Positions 42,565 to 51,648 of a DNA stretch of 64,000 nt are shown in pieces; the first letter of the stretch is position 1, and every line of letters starts with the position of its first letter. The position numbers and the translations under genes were made by a program. The notes beneath the pieces were generated by a model. The model ran no database searches. It was given only the letters and a program-made list of their open reading frames with translations, and had not been told where the DNA came from. This DNA is from 66-474 sp051962095. Lineage in GTDB: Bacteria > Pseudomonadota > Gammaproteobacteria > Xanthomonadales > Rhodanobacteraceae. The DNA lies in NCBI GenBank assembly GCA_051962095.1, contig JBQCCP010000059.1, forward strand, positions 23,872 through 87,871. Direction: 5' to 3'.

Positions 42565-44328
42565 TCACATCGAATCGGGTGCCGACACGCCCAGCATACC
42601 GAGTCCGTTGGCGAGCACGTGGCGTGTCGCGTAGGCGAGTGCCACGCGTGCGTTGCGCAGATCATCGTCGTCCACCAGGAATTGCTCGGCGTTGTACCAG
42701 ACGTGGAAGGCGCCGGCCACTTCGCGCAGGTATTGCGCCAGCAGATGCGGCTCGCGGTTCTCGGCCGCGGCTTCGACGATTTCGGGGAAGCGGGAGATTT
42801 CCACCATCACGCGCCGCGCGTGCTCACCCTGCAGCCGATCGAGATGCGTCAGCGCCTTGTGCCGCTCGAAGATGATCGAGCGGTCGTGCATCTGGCGATG
42901 CACGCTGCACACGCGGGCGTGCGCGTACTGGATGTAGTAGACCGGGTTGTCGTTGGTCTGCGCGCGCGCCAGGTCGATGTCGAACACCAGTTGCGAGTCG
43001 CTCTTGCGCGCGACCAGGAAATAGCGCGTGGCATCCAGGCCTGCCATCTCGATCAGGTCGCGCAGCGTGACGTAGCTGCCGGCGCGCTTGGAAATCTTCA
43101 CTTCCTCGCCGCCTTTCACAACCGTCACCATCTGGTGCAGCACGTATTCTGGCCATTCCTTGGGGATGCCGATGTCGAGCGCCTGCAGGCCTGCGCGCAC
43201 GCGCGCGAGCGAGCCGTGGTGATCGGCGCCCAGCTCGGTGACCGCGCGCTTGTAGCCGCGCTCCCATTTGGAAAGGTGGTAGGCGACGTCCGGCACGAAA
43301 TAGGTGAACGTGCCGTCGGATTTCCGCATCACGCGATCCTTGTCGTCGCCGAACTCGGTGGCGCGCAGCCACAGCGCCCCATCGGCTTCGTAGGAATGGC
43401 CCTGCTGCGCGATGCGATCCACCACGCGCTTTACTTCGCCTTCGGTGTAGAGCGACGATTCCAGGAAATACACATCGAATTCCACGCCGAACGCGCGCAA
43501 GTCCTCGTCCTGCTCGCGGCGTAGCCAGGCCACGGCGAACGCGCGGATCGCGTCCAGGTCGTCCGGATCCTGCTTGCCGGTGACCTGGTAGCCGGTAGCT
43601 TCGGGCGCCGCCTCGTCGAGGCCGTGCTTGTTGAATTCACGGACGTACTCGCGCACGTAATCGCCCACCGCGCTTCCGGCCGAAACCGTCTTGCCGCCCA
43701 GGTAATCCCTCGCCACGTCGCGGATGTAGTCGCCGCGATAGCCGTCCGCCGGCCAGCGCGGATCATCCGGCTCGATGCCCTTGATCCGCGCCTGCACCGA
43801 CAGCGCGAGGTTCTGGATCTGCGCGCCGGCATCGTTGTAGTAGAACTCGCGGTAGACCTTCCAGCCCGTTGCCGAGAACAGTCGCGACAGCGTGTCGCCG
43901 ATCGCGGCGGCGCGCGCGTGGCCGACGTGCAGCGGACCGGTCGGATTGGCCGACACGAATTCCACGCCCACCGCACGGCCCGACCCGGCCTCGCTGTGCC
44001 CGTACTGCGGACCTTCGTGCAGCACGCGCCGGATTTCCTCCTGCCAGGCGCGGTCGGTGAGGAAGAAGTTGATAAAGCCCGGTCCCGCGATCTCCACGCG
44101 TTCGACCAGGTCGCTGTCCGGCAGCGCCGCGACGATCGCTTCGGCCACCTCGCGGGGTTTCCGTCCGAGCGGCTTGGCCAGCAGCATCGCGACGTTGCAG
44201 GCGAAATCGCCGTGCTCGCGCGAGCGGGTGCGCTCGATCACGAAGTCGGGAGCGGGAACTTCCAGCGCGCCATTGCGACGCAGGCTGTCCAGTGCGTGCA
44301 ACAACAGATCGCGAAGAGCGGTTTTCAC
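42565..44328 (-). CDS. argS: Arginyl-tRNA synthetase
   Basis: This class I synthetase charges tRNA-Arg. The 587-residue product has the Arg_tRNA_synt_N domain, the HIGH motif as SANPTGPLHVGHARAA, a KMSK-like KISKRAGSYV loop and the DALR anticodon-binding domain near the end (YYIQYAHARVCSV). I chose the GTG giving VKTALRDLLLHAL, the usual N-terminus; an upstream TTG adds 18 non-conserved residues. A DnaA-box-bearing gap precedes it. The SPOR and SDR genes follow. Confidence 0.95.
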   Translation of the reverse strand: MKTALRDLLLHALDSLRRNGALEVPAPDFVIERTRSREHGDFACNVAMLLAKPLGRKPREVAEAIVAALPDSDLVERVEIAGPGFINFFLTDRAWQEEIRRVLHEGPQYGHSEAGSGRAVGVEFVSANPTGPLHVGHARAAAIGDTLSRLFSATGWKVYREFYYNDAGAQIQNLALSVQARIKGIEPDDPRWPADGYRGDYIRDVARDYLGGKTVSAGSAVGDYVREYVREFNKHGLDEAAPEATGYQVTGKQDPDDLDAIRAFAVAWLRREQDEDLRAFGVEFDVYFLESSLYTEGEVKRVVDRIAQQGHSYEADGALWLRATEFGDDKDRVMRKSDGTFTYFVPDVAYHLSKWERGYKRAVTELGADHHGSLARVRAGLQALDIGIPKEWPEYVLHQMVTVVKGGEEVKISKRAGSYVTLRDLIEMAGLDATRYFLVARKSDSQLVFDIDLARAQTNDNPVYYIQYAHARVCSVHRQMHDRSIIFERHKALTHLDRLQGEHARRVMVEISRFPEIVEAAAENREPHLLAQYLREVAGAFHVWYNAEQFLVDDDDLRNARVALAYATRHVLANGLGMLGVSAPDSM

Positions 44329-44660
44329 GGAGGGCGCGGTTTCGTTGGCAGTCTTCCATCGTAGCGTAGTGGTGCGGCTCAACCCAACCCGCAGCCTGTG
44401 GATAACCCGGTGGATACGCGCCCTGGCCGAGTCCTCCGCGAAGGCCTCGCAAGCCCGTTTCGCGACGAGTCAGGTGAAAAATATATCCCAACTCAAATTG
44501 TTGCACGTGCTTTTCCGAAACCGTGCGAGGAGCGGGCGGCAAATGCTTGTGATTCGGCACTGTGCATAACTGAGTGCAATCGTGATGCGGTTTGGCGGGG
44601 CAGCTTCGCGCCGCGGCGCCCACGCCAGGCGGGCGAATCCTCGAGAAACGCGGGAATGCT
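44329..44660. other. argS-radC gap with two DnaA-box matches and an AT-rich patch
   Basis: No coding frame is credible here. TGTGGATAA (44397-44405) is a perfect reverse DnaA box (TTATCCACA), and TGTGCATAA (44561-44569) also fits TTATNCACA in the same orientation. Between them lies an AT-rich stretch (GAAAAATATATCCCAACTCAAATTG). The argS promoter should also be here. Confidence 0.5.
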
Positions 44661-45326
44661 TCAAATCAGACCGCGCGCGGCCATCGAGGTCGGTTCGCCG
44701 GCGCCGACCACCAGATGATCGAGCACGCGCACGCCCACAAGTTGCAGCGCGTCGCGCAACTGGCGCGTGATGTTGCGGTCGGCGGCGGACGGTTCGGCCA
44801 CGCTGCTCGGGTGGTTGTGGGCCAGGATCACTGCCGCCGCATTGTGCTTCAGCGAGGCACGCACCACTTCGCGCGGGTGCACCGAGGCGCCGTCGAGCGT
44901 GCCGCGGAACAATTCCTCGAACGCCAGCACGCGATGGCGGTTGTCGAGGAACAGGCAGGCGAAGACTTCGTAGGGCTTGTGCGCGAGCTGCGCCTTCAGG
45001 AACGCCGCGCTGTCGCGCGGGCTGGTCAGCGCGGTGCGCGCGGAGAGTTCTTCGCCGAGGCAGCGGCGCGCCAGTTCGAGACCCGCGACCAGCCGCGCGC
45101 GCTTGGCCGGGCCGAGTCCCGGCACGTTGTCGAAATCGCGCGCCAGCAATCTGTTCAAACTGCCGGCGCTAGTCAGGAGGTCGCGGCCCATGTCCAGCGC
45201 GCTGCGTCCGCGCACGCCGCTGCCCAGCAGGATCGCGAGCAGCTCCGCGGCCGTGAGCGCGGCGGCGCCGCGTGCCAGCAGCTTTTCGCGCGGACGTTCG
45301 TCTTCGGGCCAGTCGCGGATGCTCAT
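44661..45326 (-). CDS. radC: RadC-family JAMM protein
   Basis: The 221-residue protein has a UPF0758 N-terminus (MSIRDWPEDERPREKLLARG), a helix-hairpin-helix (VPGLGPAKRARL) and a JAMM/MPN metalloprotease-like domain. His170, His172, Ser180 and Asp183 satisfy HxHx7SxxD (AHNHPSS). It was named for DNA repair in E. coli, but that role was later questioned. It is divergent from the coaC gene. Length and motifs are normal. Confidence 0.93.
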   Translation of the reverse strand: MSIRDWPEDERPREKLLARGAAALTAAELLAILLGSGVRGRSALDMGRDLLTSAGSLNRLLARDFDNVPGLGPAKRARLVAGLELARRCLGEELSARTALTSPRDSAAFLKAQLAHKPYEVFACLFLDNRHRVLAFEELFRGTLDGASVHPREVVRASLKHNAAAVILAHNHPSSVAEPSAADRNITRQLRDALQLVGVRVLDHLVVGAGEPTSMAARGLI

Positions 45327-45442
45327 CGTCCATTCCCTTGCTGGATGTGACGATCATCCGCTGCGGCCGCATTTCCGCCGAGCGGCGCGGACAGGCGAAT
45401 CCGGTAAGCTAACCGCCGGTTTGTCCGTCAGCGGATTCCGAC

Positions 45443-46003
45443 ATGAGTGTCCGGAGCCAGCGCCGCGTCCTGCTCGGAGTATCGGGGGGCATCGCGGCGT
45501 ACAAGGCCTGCGAAGTGGTGCGCCGGCTGCGCGATGCGGGCGCGGACGTGCGCGTGGTGCTGACGGAAAACGCGGAACGTTTCGTCACGGCATTGACGTT
45601 CCAGGCACTGTCCGGCCAACCGGTGCGGCATGGTTTGTGGGACGCCGAAGCCGAGCTGGGCATGGGTCACCTGGAACTCGCGCGCTGGGCCGAAGCGGTA
45701 CTGATCGCGCCGGCCTCCGCCGACACGCTGGCAAAACTTGCGCACGGCTTCGCCGACGACCTGCTTTCCACGCTGTGCCTCGCCACCACCGCGCCGCTCG
45801 CGGTCGCGCCGGCCATGAACCACCGGATGTGGCTGCACGCCGCGACGCAGGCCAACGTCGCCACGCTGCGCGCGCGTGGCGTCGCGATCCTCGGGCCTGC
45901 CAACGGACCGCTCGCGGAAGGCGAATCCGGCCCCGGTCGGATGCTGGAGCCGCAGCAACTGGTGCAGGCGCTGATGGCGCCGGGCGGCACCCATGTCGCA
46001 TGA
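45443..46003 (+). CDS. coaC: Phosphopantothenoylcysteine decarboxylase (CoaC half of split CoaBC)
   Basis: CoaC decarboxylates 4'-phosphopantothenoylcysteine using FMN. The 186-residue product has GVSGGIAAYKACEV, the catalytic His in MGHLEL, the PASADTLAKLAHG loop, APAMNHRMW and the terminal SGPGRMLEP. In nearly all proteobacteria this domain is fused to CoaB. Here a stop comes in the linker, and the CoaB frame begins 11 bp earlier in the +1 frame (ATGTCGCATGA). Both halves are complete, so either coaBC is truly two coupled genes or a one-base change occurred in the linker. Confidence 0.9.
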   Translation: MSVRSQRRVLLGVSGGIAAYKACEVVRRLRDAGADVRVVLTENAERFVTALTFQALSGQPVRHGLWDAEAELGMGHLELARWAEAVLIAPASADTLAKLAHGFADDLLSTLCLATTAPLAVAPAMNHRMWLHAATQANVATLRARGVAILGPANGPLAEGESGPGRMLEPQQLVQALMAPGGTHVA

Positions 46004-46667
46004 AAAAGCGTTGGACGGCGCCAACGTCGTGATCGATGCCGGGCCGACGTACGAAGACATCGATCCGGTGCGTTTCCTCGGCAACCGCAGTTCCGGCAAG
46101 ATGGGTTTTGCGATCGCCGAAGCCTGCGCCGCACAAGGTGCGGAAGTCACCCTGATCGCCGGACCGGTCGCGCTGGCGACGCCCGCCGGCGTCACGCGCC
46201 GGGTTGACGTGCGCAGCGCGCTGCAGATGCGCGATGCGGTGATGCAGGCCATCAATGGCGCGGACATCTTCATCGCCACCGCGGCGGTCGCCGATTGGCG
46301 CGTGGCGGAGTATTCCTCGCGCAAGATCAAGAAGGGTGCATCCGGCGCGCCGGTGCTGGAGCTGGTGGAAAACCCCGACATCCTGGCCGAAGTCGCGGCG
46401 CGCAATCCGCGCCCGTTCGTGGTCGGGTTCGCCGCCGAAACCGACCAAGTCACCGCGAACGCGCGTGCAAAACTCGAACGCAAGAAACTCGACATGCTGG
46501 CCGCGAACCACGTCGACGAGAACACCGGCATCGGTGCCGATGACAACGCGCTGGAGCTGATCTGGCCGGGCGGCAGCGAAACCCTGCCGCGCGCGTCGAA
46601 GGCCGAACTCGCAAAAAAGCTGGTCGCGCGCATCGCCGCGCACTGCCACGCACGGAACAACGCATGA
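45993..46667 (+). CDS. coaB: Phosphopantothenate-cysteine ligase (CoaB half of split CoaBC)
   Basis: CoaB joins cysteine to 4'-phosphopantothenate with CTP. The 224-residue product has VVIDAGPTYEDIDPVRFLGNRSSGKMGFA-type motifs (start at about residue 11), AAVADWR, KIKK, NPDILAEVA, VGFAAET and the C-terminal DNNALELIW. All parts expected of the CoaB domain are present from its own ATG. It overlaps coaC by 11 bp and dut by 4 bp (ATGA), giving a tight coaC-coaB-dut run. A GGGCGGC stretch upstream is only a weak ribosome site, so reinitiation from coaC is likely. Confidence 0.9.
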   Translation: MSHEKALDGANVVIDAGPTYEDIDPVRFLGNRSSGKMGFAIAEACAAQGAEVTLIAGPVALATPAGVTRRVDVRSALQMRDAVMQAINGADIFIATAAVADWRVAEYSSRKIKKGASGAPVLELVENPDILAEVAARNPRPFVVGFAAETDQVTANARAKLERKKLDMLAANHVDENTGIGADDNALELIWPGGSETLPRASKAELAKKLVARIAAHCHARNNA

Positions 46668-47137
46668 GCCTGCCGCAGCCCGTCGTTCCGGTGGAACTGA
46701 AGCGCCTCGATCCGCGCCTCGGCGACTCCATTCCGCTGCCGGGTTACGCGACCGGCGGCAGTGCGGCGATGGACTTGCGCGCCGCACCCGAAGGCGCCGT
46801 CACATTGAATCCCGGAGACAGCGCGCTGATCCCGACCGGCCTTGCGATCCACATCGCCGACCCTGGCTGGTGCGCGTTGATCCTGCCGCGCTCGGGCCTC
46901 GGCCACAAACACGGACTGGTGCTGGGCAACCTCACCGGCCTGATCGACGCCGATTACCAGGGGCCGCTGATGATTTCCTGCTGGAACCGTGGCAGAGCGG
47001 CGTTTACCATCCAGCCGGGAGATCGCATCGCGCAACTGCTGGTGACGCCGGTGGCGCGCGTCGCCTGGAAGGCGGTCGAGGAGTTCGCACCGAGCGGACG
47101 CGGCGTCGGTGGCTTCGGTTCCACCGGGGTGGGGTAA
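46664..47137 (+). CDS. dut: dUTP diphosphatase
   Basis: Dut hydrolyses dUTP to dUMP, which keeps uracil out of DNA and feeds thymidylate synthesis. The 157-residue trimeric-type enzyme has all five motifs: AAMDLRA, LPRSGLG, GLIDADYQG, GDRIAQLLV and the C-terminal P-loop-like GRGVGGFGSTG. It overlaps coaB in ATGA. The order coaBC-dut-algC is the same as in Pseudomonas. Confidence 0.97.
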   Translation: MSLPQPVVPVELKRLDPRLGDSIPLPGYATGGSAAMDLRAAPEGAVTLNPGDSALIPTGLAIHIADPGWCALILPRSGLGHKHGLVLGNLTGLIDADYQGPLMISCWNRGRAAFTIQPGDRIAQLLVTPVARVAWKAVEEFAPSGRGVGGFGSTGVG

Positions 47138-47146
47138 AAGGTCCTG

Positions 47147-49561
47147 ATGGACAACGAATCGGCGGTCGACAAGAAGGCAAAGCCGAACGTGCAGGCCGCG
47201 GCCCGCGCGGTGCGTGCACGCCTGAGCCTGCGCCGCGGCATCGCCGCGGTGGTCGCCGACCTCGCGCTGGCGCTTGGCACGCTGCTGGTGCTGTTCGGCC
47301 TGTTCATGGGCTGGCAGGCGTGGCTGGCCAAGCGCCAGACCGATGCCGCGCAGACGCTGGGGCAGGCGCGGGAGGACGTCGCGCAGAAGATCGGCCTGAT
47401 CATCGCCGACAAGCGTGCCCAGGTGGTAAAGGCGTTGACGCAACCCGCCCTGGTCGCGCAGCTTGGCGCGAACGATGATCCGCAGACGCGCGAAGCCGTC
47501 GCGCAGCGCATCAAGGCCGAGCTGAAGGATGCCGACGCCGTGACGCTGTACAGCGCGCAATTGAACGAGGTGCTGCGTGGCAACATCCAGCAACTCGGTT
47601 ACGCGCGCGCCGCGCAGTTGATGTCCAGCCTGAATGGTGCAGACGTCGGGCCGGCGCAATCGCCGCAATCGAAAACGCTGAGTTTTGCGGGCCCGATCAC
47701 CGGCGCCGACGGCAAGGTGCTGGCGTACGCGACGGTCGATTTCCATGACACGCCCGTACGCATCGCGCTGCATTCGGCGCCGATCGGCGCGGGACGGCTG
47801 GAGTTGCGGCAAACCAACAAGTCCGGCGAGATCCTGCTGGACAGCACGGGCGAAAGCGGCGTGCCGGTCGGCGACGGCGAAGGTGTGCCGGTCGCCCGCA
47901 GCCTGTATCGCGTCACCTCGACACCGCCCGCGTACTGGTTGCCGGTAACGCAATCCTTCGCCGTCGCGCTGGTCCTCGCAATTGCCGCTTTCTTCGCAGG
48001 CGTCGCCGTGTTGTGGCTGCGTCCGCGCCTGCGCGCACGGCTGGGCGGCGCCCCGGTGCACGACGAGCCGGTGCTGTCCGACGTGATCGCCGCCGCGCCC
48101 CGACCTTCCAAGCCCGAAACCCCCGTGAAATCCGCCGCCGCCACTGCCGCTGTCGCACCGCCCGCCGCCGCGCCCGAAGACACGATTCCCGATCGCGGCA
48201 TTTTCCGCGCCTACGACATTCGCGGCGTGGTCGGGCAGACCTTGACCGAAGGCGTGGCGCGCCAACTCGGCCGCGCGATCGGCAGTGCCGTGCGCGACAA
48301 GGAGCTTTCCGAAATCGTGGTCGGCCGCGACGGGCGTCTGTCTGGCCCGGAACTTTCCGGCGCGCTGATCGACGGTCTGCGCGCGACCGGCGTGGACGTG
48401 ATCGACATCGGCGCGGTGCCGACGCCGGTCAGCTACTTCGCCGCCTACCGCCTCAACACCGGCTCCTGCGTGTCGGTGACCGGCAGCCACAACCCGCCCG
48501 ACTACAACGGTTTCAAGATCGTGATCGGCGGCGAAACGCTGGCCGAGGATGCGATCCAGGACCTGTACCAGCGCATCGTCGATGGCCGCCTCGCCGAAGG
48601 CCACGGTTCATTGCGCCAGTACGAGATCCTGCCCGAGTACATCGAGCGCATCGCCTCCGATATCCAGACGGGGCGCGCGCTGAAGGTGGTGGTCGATTGC
48701 GGCAACGGCATCGCCGGCGACACCGCGCCGGGCGTGGTGCAGGCGATCGGCTGCGAACCCATTCCGCTGTATTGCGACGTCGACGGCACCTTCCCCAATC
48801 ACCATCCCGATCCGTCGGAACCGAAGAACCTCTCGGACCTGATCCTGATGGTCCAGAAAACCGGCGCCGACGTCGGGCTTGCGTTTGATGGGGACGGCGA
48901 TCGCCTGGGTGTCGTCACCAGGGATGGCGAGATCATCTACCCCGATCGCGTGCTGATGCTGTTCGCGCAGGACGTGCTGACGCGCAATCCCGGCGCGACG
49001 ATCCTGTACGACGTGAAGTGCACCGGCCACCTGCAGCCGCTGATCCTGAAAGCCGGCGGCAGCCCGCTGATGTGGAAGACCGGGCACTCGCTCATCAAGG
49101 CCAAGATGAAGGAAACCGGCGCGCAACTCGCCGGCGAGATGAGCGGGCACTTCTTCTTCCGCGAACGCTGGTATGGTTTTGACGACGGCGTGTACGCCGC
49201 CGCGCGCCTGCTGGAAATCCTGGCCGACGATCCGGAAGGCCGCCCGCCCGAGCAGATTTTCGCGACGCTGCCCAAAGGCGTCTCGACGCCCGAACTGCAC
49301 ATCCAGATGCAGGAAGGCCAGAACCATCCCTTCATCGCGCGCTTCCGCGAGCGCGCGCAATTCGACGGCGCGCGCATCACCACCATCGACGGCTTGCGCG
49401 CGGATTGGTCCGACGGCTGGGGTCTGGTGCGCGCCTCCAACACCACGCCGGTGCTGGTGTTGCGCTTCGATGCCGACAACCCGACCGCGCTGAAGCGCAT
49501 CCAGGACGCGTTCCGCGCGCAGATCCTTGCGTGCGACAGCTCGCTCGCGCTGCCGTTCTGA
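47147..49561 (+). CDS. algC: Phosphomannomutase/phosphoglucomutase with membrane N-terminal extension (AlgC)
   Basis: AlgC interconverts hexose 6- and 1-phosphates to supply GDP-mannose, UDP-glucose and related sugars for LPS and exopolysaccharide. The 804-residue product has an N-terminal region of about 345 residues with two membrane helices (about 45-65 and 268-290) around a periplasmic PAS/sensor-like segment. The full alpha-D-phosphohexomutase follows. Its active-site Ser447 lies in TGSHNPP, the metal loop is DGDGDR, the sugar loop is GEMSGH and the phosphate loop RASNTTP. Long AlgC forms with such an extension are known in Pseudomonas. It is 9 bp after dut. Confidence 0.94.
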   Translation: MDNESAVDKKAKPNVQAAARAVRARLSLRRGIAAVVADLALALGTLLVLFGLFMGWQAWLAKRQTDAAQTLGQAREDVAQKIGLIIADKRAQVVKALTQPALVAQLGANDDPQTREAVAQRIKAELKDADAVTLYSAQLNEVLRGNIQQLGYARAAQLMSSLNGADVGPAQSPQSKTLSFAGPITGADGKVLAYATVDFHDTPVRIALHSAPIGAGRLELRQTNKSGEILLDSTGESGVPVGDGEGVPVARSLYRVTSTPPAYWLPVTQSFAVALVLAIAAFFAGVAVLWLRPRLRARLGGAPVHDEPVLSDVIAAAPRPSKPETPVKSAAATAAVAPPAAAPEDTIPDRGIFRAYDIRGVVGQTLTEGVARQLGRAIGSAVRDKELSEIVVGRDGRLSGPELSGALIDGLRATGVDVIDIGAVPTPVSYFAAYRLNTGSCVSVTGSHNPPDYNGFKIVIGGETLAEDAIQDLYQRIVDGRLAEGHGSLRQYEILPEYIERIASDIQTGRALKVVVDCGNGIAGDTAPGVVQAIGCEPIPLYCDVDGTFPNHHPDPSEPKNLSDLILMVQKTGADVGLAFDGDGDRLGVVTRDGEIIYPDRVLMLFAQDVLTRNPGATILYDVKCTGHLQPLILKAGGSPLMWKTGHSLIKAKMKETGAQLAGEMSGHFFFRERWYGFDDGVYAAARLLEILADDPEGRPPEQIFATLPKGVSTPELHIQMQEGQNHPFIARFRERAQFDGARITTIDGLRADWSDGWGLVRASNTTPVLVLRFDADNPTALKRIQDAFRAQILACDSSLALPF

Positions 49562-49578
49562 CGCATCACCCCACTCTC

Positions 49579-49908
49579 GTCATTCCGGACAAGCCCGCGT
49601 AGCGGTTGCGCGATCCGGAACCCAGTGACTTGCTTCGCCAAACCCGTCATTCCGGGGCCGCGCAAAGCGCGGAACCCGACTGCGTTTGCAGGATTGCAAA
49701 CGCGAACGCCGAAGGCGGCCGAAAGGCGAGCGCCACGGGCGGCGCGAGTAATCCATTTTGATTTTGAACAGAACTCGTAGGGCGGGGGAAGCACAGCGAA
49801 TCCCGCGACATGAAAGGCGGGTTGTCACCCGCCCTACAAGTGCGCCATTGATCTCGTCAGAAAGCAAGAGCAACGTCGCTGGGTTCCGGCCTGCGCCGGA
49901 ATGACGAG
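49579..49908. repeat. CATTCCGG palindromic repeat, composite copy
   Basis: Two forward arms GTCATTCCGG (49579-49588 and 49646-49655) face one reverse arm CCGGAATGAC (49896-49905). Between them lies a complete GTAG-type palindrome. This looks like one repeat nested in, or placed beside, copies of another. The same arms flank the element at 31.9 kb. Confidence 0.65.
49775..49840. repeat. GTAG-type palindromic repeat, second copy
   Basis: GTAGGGCGGG (49778-49787) pairs with CCCGCCCTAC (49828-49837). Internal AGCGAATCCCGC and GGCGGGTTGTCACC match the copy at 17.1 kb. The GTAG end is the hallmark of REP sequences handled by RAYT transposases. Confidence 0.75.
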
Positions 49909-49980
49909 AAAAATCGCAAGGCGCGCCATCCTTGGCGCTCATCCGGTCGGTGCAGGCAAAAGCCCGCACCGATCGGCAAC

Positions 49981-51648
49981 TCAACTGCGTTCGTCCGCGG
50001 TCTTGTCGCGCGCGGCGCGAAACTCCGAGTCCTTGGACCAGTTCGGCCATTCGCGTGAGTTGGCGAGCTGCGTGCCGAGGTCGTAGAGCACCGGCAGATC
50101 GTGCGCCATGCCGGCGAAGGTCCAGCTTGCCTGCCACTCGTCGGAGGGCTGGTGATAGTGCTTGATGCCGTATTCGCGGCCTTGCGCTTCACCGGCTTGC
50201 TTGCCGCCGTCCACCAGGTCTTCGCCCGAACCGAACGATAACGCGGGCACGCCGCGCTTGGCGAACGAGAAGTGGTCGGAGCGGAAGAAGTGGCCCGCTT
50301 CCGGATGGCTGTCGGGCGTGAACGTCAGATCGTGACGCTTGGCGACCGCGATCAGATCATCCAGCAGGCCGAGCCTGGCGCTGCCGGAAATCGAGAAGTC
50401 GCGGGCGACGCCACCGGGGCTCAACGCGTCGGTGTTGATGTTCGCGACGGTTTTCGCGAGTGGATACAGCGGATGGCTGGCGTAATACTCCGATCCGAGC
50501 AGCCCCTTCTCCTCCGCGGTCACGGCCAGGAACACCACGCTGCGCTCCGGTCGCGGTGCGTGCGCGAACGCGCGGCCCATTTCGATCAGCGCGGCGGTGC
50601 CGGTGGCGTTGTCGACGGCGCCGTTGTAGATGCGATCGCCGGTGTCGTCGGGCGCGCCGACGCCGAGGTGATCCCAGTGCGCGCTGTAGATGATGGTTTC
50701 GTCGGGGTACTTGCTGCCGGTGATGCGGCCCACCACGTTGTGCGAGGTGATCTTGTCCACCGCGACGTCGTAGTGCGCCGAAAAGGTTTCGCCCCTCAGC
50801 ACCACCGGTTTGAAGCCGCGCGTCTGGGCGAGTTTCTTCTGCGCCTCGAAATCCAGGCCCGCGCGCTTGAACAAGGACACCGCGAAATCGCGCTGGATCC
50901 AGCCTTCCATTTTCGGATGCGTGGCCGACGGATCGTCGCGCACGATGTCGAACTGGGCGTTGGTGTTGGAATTCTTCACCGTGGGCCAGCCGTAGGACGC
51001 CGGCTTGGTCTCGTGCACGATCAGGAGGCCGAGTGCGCCGCGGCGTGCGGCTTCCTCGTACTTGTAAGTCCAGCGGCCGTAATAGGTCATGGCCTTGCCG
51101 CCGAAATCGCCCTTGCCGGTTTCGTAGTCGGGGTCGTTGACCAGCGCGACCGCGATCTTGCCTTTGAGGTCCACGCCCTTGAAGTCGTCCCAGTTGCGTT
51201 CGGGCGCGGTGACGCCGTAGCCGACAAACACCAGCGGCGCGTGTTCGATGTCGACGCGCTTAGAACCGTCCTGCGCGGCGCGCAGCGCGATTTCATTGCC
51301 TTGCGTAAGCTTTTGCGGGTTGCCGTTGGCAATCAGTTCGATGACTGGCGTGCCGGTGATCTGGAAACGCGCCAGCGGCACGTCCTGGGTCCACTTGCGC
51401 TTGCCATCGACGAGATCGCCGCCGGGTTCGAGGCCCGCTGCCTTCATCTGCGCGACGAGGTAATCGATGGTCTTGGTTTCACCGGCCGTGGCGGGGCCGC
51501 GGCCCTCGAAGGCATCCGAGGACAAGGTTTTCACTTCGGCGGACAGGCGTCCGGCATCGAAGGCCGGGGCGTAAGCGGCAGCGGCAGCGTCGGCACAAGC
51601 GGGGCCGGCAAACGCCAGCGCCGCGATCGGAAGCATCAGCCATTTCAC
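49981..51648 (-). CDS. M28-family zinc aminopeptidase, exported
   Basis: The 555-residue protein has a signal peptide (LPIAALAFAGPACA), a PA domain inserted at about residues 120-250 (APLVFVGYGVTAPERNWDDF) and an M28 catalytic domain. Zinc ligands are recognisable in SAHWDHLG, GAVDNATG, TAEEKGLLG, NTDAL and HYHQPSD. M28 enzymes remove N-terminal amino acids in the periplasm or outside. The GTG start has GGAG 8 nt upstream and precedes the signal. It is divergent from the amidotransferase gene and convergent with algC. Confidence 0.92.
   Translation of the reverse strand: MKWLMLPIAALAFAGPACADAAAAAYAPAFDAGRLSAEVKTLSSDAFEGRGPATAGETKTIDYLVAQMKAAGLEPGGDLVDGKRKWTQDVPLARFQITGTPVIELIANGNPQKLTQGNEIALRAAQDGSKRVDIEHAPLVFVGYGVTAPERNWDDFKGVDLKGKIAVALVNDPDYETGKGDFGGKAMTYYGRWTYKYEEAARRGALGLLIVHETKPASYGWPTVKNSNTNAQFDIVRDDPSATHPKMEGWIQRDFAVSLFKRAGLDFEAQKKLAQTRGFKPVVLRGETFSAHYDVAVDKITSHNVVGRITGSKYPDETIIYSAHWDHLGVGAPDDTGDRIYNGAVDNATGTAALIEMGRAFAHAPRPERSVVFLAVTAEEKGLLGSEYYASHPLYPLAKTVANINTDALSPGGVARDFSISGSARLGLLDDLIAVAKRHDLTFTPDSHPEAGHFFRSDHFSFAKRGVPALSFGSGEDLVDGGKQAGEAQGREYGIKHYHQPSDEWQASWTFAGMAHDLPVLYDLGTQLANSREWPNWSKDSEFRAARDKTADERS

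Larger units (their letters stand above)
49562..49980. other. Repeat-filled gap between convergent algC and M28 genes
   Basis: No gene fits this 419 bp stretch. Besides the two repeat families annotated separately it contains a perfect 9-bp hairpin, GCGTTTGCA-GGAT-TGCAAACGC (49682-49703). A GC-rich run of GGCG/CGCC motifs follows (49705-49745), then a short AT-rich bridge (ATCCATTTTGATTTTGAAC). Confidence 0.6.

Noticed and set aside
44397..44569. Chromosome replication origin
   Set aside because: Only two DnaA boxes; no dnaA, dnaN, rpmH or gidA nearby, and no 13-mer unwinding repeats were recognised.
45428..48604. 1058-codon minus-strand frame opposite coaC-coaB-dut-algC
   Set aside because: All four sense genes have full motif sets and overlap tightly; the antisense product has no recognisable domains.
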